Assembly (NCBI GenBank): GCA_017883205.1
Contig: JADGNZ010000039.1
Span: 1-56,159, forward strand
Length of the DNA stretch: 56,159 nucleotides
Origin: Thermoanaerobaculia bacterium
Lineage (GTDB): Bacteria; Acidobacteriota; Thermoanaerobaculia; Gp7-AA8
Reading direction: 5' to 3'
The translations under genes were made by a program, and so were the position numbers. Shown one piece after another: positions 54,543 through 56,159 of the stretch. Every line of letters begins with the position of its first letter. Positions within the stretch are counted from its first letter, which is position 1. Under the pieces are notes generated by a model that saw nothing but the letters and a program-made list of their open reading frames with translations, searched no databases and was not told the origin of the DNA.

Positions 54543-54964
54543 ATGAGAATGTCGGTATCCACAAACATGGCGAAGAGGAGTCATCCGTTGATGCGCACAA
54601 ACAAAATCGTTGTCCTTTCTTTGCTCTCACCGTGTCGATCCAGCTCTTGTGCGATGGCGGCATTTGCCGTGGTACGCGACCCTCTGCCATCGTTGAAGCC
54701 TGCCGCCTCCATGCAGGAGGTGGTCGTGATGAGTGGTGGGGCGCGGTTGAATGGGTTGGTTTATCTTCCGGCGGGGCTGGGGCCGCATCCGGTGGTGGTG
54801 TTTCTGCACGGGTATCCGGGGAATGAGAAGAATCTCGATCTGACGCAGGGCTGTGCGGCGGGGGGGTACCACGCTGTCTATTTCGATTCCCGCGGGTTGT
54901 GGGGATCGGATGGGCCACCGCCGCGGAACTTCTCGACGCCATCGTCGGCGGGTTGACGGCCTGA
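54543..54964 (+). pseudogene. Internally deleted alpha/beta hydrolase
   Basis: The N-terminal part of a hydrolase is intact: MQEVVVMSGGARLNGLVYLP, then PVVVFLHGYPGNEKNLDLTQ and YHAVYFDSRGLWGSDG. It then breaks at about 54914. In another frame GCCACCGCCGCGGAACTTCT encodes ATAAELLDAIVGGLTA-stop (ending 54964), which looks like the family's C-terminus. The nucleophile, acid and histidine regions are missing, so roughly 150 or more codons appear deleted. Confidence 0.65.
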
Positions 54965-54999
54965 CGCGCCAGATTCACGGGTGCGGCGGGGAGGTCCGC

Positions 55000-55398
55000 C
55001 TAAAGCCAGCTCACGATTTTCAAGCCGGGCACGCGCCTGAAGTGCTTCTCGTTGTTCGTGACCAGCGTGAGACCGAGGGTCAGAGCGTGCGCGGCGATCA
55101 TGGTGTCCGCTTCACCGATTGGCTCGCCACCCTCGGCCAGCTTCGCGCCAATGCGGCCGAACGTCATGGCACAGACGTCGTCGAAGGGGAGAACCGCGAT
55201 GTCGCTCAGGAACGCAGCGACGGCCTGTTCGAGTTTTCGCGACTTCCGCCGCTCCACTCCGAATCGCAGTTCGGCCAGCGTGATTGCGCTGATGCACAGA
55301 TCGGAAGGCTTCTGCTCCACGATCCTCTCGCCCACCTTCCCGACGCCGCGGATGGCGTAGCTCACCGAGTCGGTGTCGAGCATGAAGCGCAACGTCAC
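55000..55398 (-). CDS. vapC: VapC-type PIN-domain toxin
   Basis: 132 residues with a PIN RNase fold: FMLDTDSVSYAIRG (first acidic residue), SAITLAELRFGVERR (Glu), FDDVCAMTFGRIGAKLAEGG and GEADTMIAAHALTLGLTLVT (Asp), NNEKHFRRVPGLKI (Asn/Phe tail). VapC toxins cleave initiator tRNA or rRNA and are inhibited by the cognate VapB. It overlaps its antitoxin gene by ATGA. Confidence 0.93.
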   Translation of the reverse strand: MTLRFMLDTDSVSYAIRGVGKVGERIVEQKPSDLCISAITLAELRFGVERRKSRKLEQAVAAFLSDIAVLPFDDVCAMTFGRIGAKLAEGGEPIGEADTMIAAHALTLGLTLVTNNEKHFRRVPGLKIVSWL

Positions 55399-55634
55399 GC
55401 GAACGAGTCTTTCTTCTTACTGATCGGGCGTCGGGGCGGCCGCTCGATCTCTTCGTTCCAGGAGCCCAGGGCGCGGAGAAACTCCGGTGACCATTCGTCG
55501 GCCGGCTCGAGAATCACCCGCTTGCCGGACCTCCGGGCCATCACCTCCCGTTGCGATGTGGGGAACCGGACAGACTTCGGCAGGCGAACAGCTTGACTGC
55601 CCCCGTTCGTGAAGATCTTCGCGCGTTCTGGCAT
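55395..55634 (-). CDS. vapB: VapB-type AbrB-fold antitoxin
   Basis: 79 residues from the ATG at 55634; a longer start at 55685 would run through the promoter. The N-terminal swapped-hairpin DNA-binding domain reads RAKIFTNGGSQAVRLPKSVR and the C-terminal part (PADEWSPEFLRALGSWNEEI) is the expected VapC-binding segment. The pair should autoregulate through sites in its promoter; GTATATAC lies 8 nt upstream of the start. Confidence 0.92.
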   Translation of the reverse strand: MPERAKIFTNGGSQAVRLPKSVRFPTSQREVMARRSGKRVILEPADEWSPEFLRALGSWNEEIERPPRRPISKKKDSFA

Positions 55635-55641
55635 GACGAAA

Positions 55642-55649
55642 GTATATAC
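55642..55649 (-). promoter_or_regulatory. GTATATAC palindrome, probable vapBC operator or -10 region
   Basis: An AT-rich palindrome in otherwise GC-rich DNA, 8-15 nt before the vapB ATG. It can serve as a -10 element (TATACT on the coding strand) and as the VapB-binding palindrome. Confidence 0.5.
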
Positions 55650-55787
55650 ACTTGTCGCGATAAAACGATTCCAGGACCGCGCCATTCGCGCCCGATGAAT
55701 CTCGCGCAGCCAGCGACGCGCTGACCCCCGTTCCTACCTGGCCCTGATGAGACGACCCTGCAAGACGCCGGAGGCGTCACGGAGGGT

Positions 55788-56095
55788 AGCCGGTGGTGCG
55801 AGTGAAGCGAGCGACCACCGGTATCCGTTCGATCGAAAAAAACCGACCCCGGATGGGGTCGCGGAGAGATCCGCAATTGGGGTGATCCAGTTTGGTTCGC
55901 GGGCTACCCGTGCCGGCTTCGCCGAGGGATGACGAAAACGCGACACTTCTTTCGATCGTGCTCGCGGACCGTTTTGTTCAACCGAGCGCGAAGGGAGCGA
56001 AATCGTCGAGAAGCTCTCCGCGACCCCATCCGGGGTCGAAATCCTGGTTGACAACGGATCCCGGTGGTCGCTCGCTGGCGCTCGCACCACCGGCT
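55788..56095. repeat. Long inverted repeat with about 80-bp arms
   Basis: Arms 55788-55868 and 56014-56095 share AGCCGGTGGTGCGAG, CGAGCGACCACCGG and CGACCCCGGATGGGGTCGCG in inverted order, with a roughly 145-bp spacer. Each arm is itself palindromic (CCGGTGGT...ACCACCGG; GACCCC...GGGGTC). The 474-base region after vapB has no gene; this element fills it. It looks like a non-autonomous mobile palindrome or a REP doublet of a second family. Confidence 0.75.
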
Positions 56096-56159
56096 GATAT
56101 GGAGTGACTTGTCAAACCGCGCTGCTCGTGCAGCCTTTGATTTTGATTTTGCTTTTTCC

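Overview
The window reads as a high-GC (by eye above 60%) chromosomal segment of a Gram-negative environmental bacterium. It carries outer-envelope systems (PqiABC, a HlyD-type adaptor, an L,D-transpeptidase), HemG, Crp/Fnr regulators, and secreted collagen-like and NHL-repeat proteins. An acidobacterium or a similar soil phylum would fit, but no rRNA or tRNA is present to place it. About 50 genes are recognisable, mostly in short operons.

Layout. 1-12.7 kb: GT-C type membrane glycosyltransferases, a rhodanese, a HemG/DUF2267/DUF5335 group, a GT2 enzyme, a Crp/Fnr regulator and a collagen-like exoprotein. 13-22 kb: a second Crp/Fnr regulator, BON and CBS proteins, an L,D-transpeptidase, a metal ABC transporter, UspA, a cupin and a histidine kinase. 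22-26 kb: gene fragments, REP-like hairpins, a fatty-acid desaturase and a REP-associated tyrosine transposase. 26-33 kb: a four-gene efflux operon (ABC ATPase, FtsX-type permease, HlyD adaptor, AI-2E permease) divergent from a CBS/hydrolase pair. 33-34 kb: a palindromic minisatellite and mobile-looking repeats. 34-44 kb: a TVP38 protein, a P-type ATPase, pqiABC, OsmC and a triple-domain Usp. 44.6-56 kb: an NHL-repeat exoprotein, a GSU2403-type nucleotidyltransferase, a 2022-residue Avs-like nuclease-STAND protein, and VapBC.

Regulation. A palindrome TCAC-N8-GTGA occurs exactly seven times, each time upstream of a stress or envelope gene, with degenerate relatives beside others. At six intact promoters it ends 43-45 nt before the start codon. 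A (T/C)A-N3-T hexamer lies at -12 to -7 of the same starts, which suggests leaderless, activator-dependent promoters, several of them divergent around one operator. This links rhodanese, GT2, BON, UspA, OsmC-Usp, the P-type ATPase, the CBS/hydrolase pair and the efflux operon into one putative stress regulon.

Genome dynamics. At least seven gene remnants are visible, mostly 3' tails lying next to repeats. The clearest case is a duplicated divergent unit (P-type ATPase <- operator -> osmC-usp) in which each copy has lost the opposite arm. A family of 53-56 nt palindromes surrounds the transposase and recurs at 19.7, 22.3, 24.3, 25.9 and 32.9 kb. The segment at 47-55.7 kb looks like a small defence neighbourhood.
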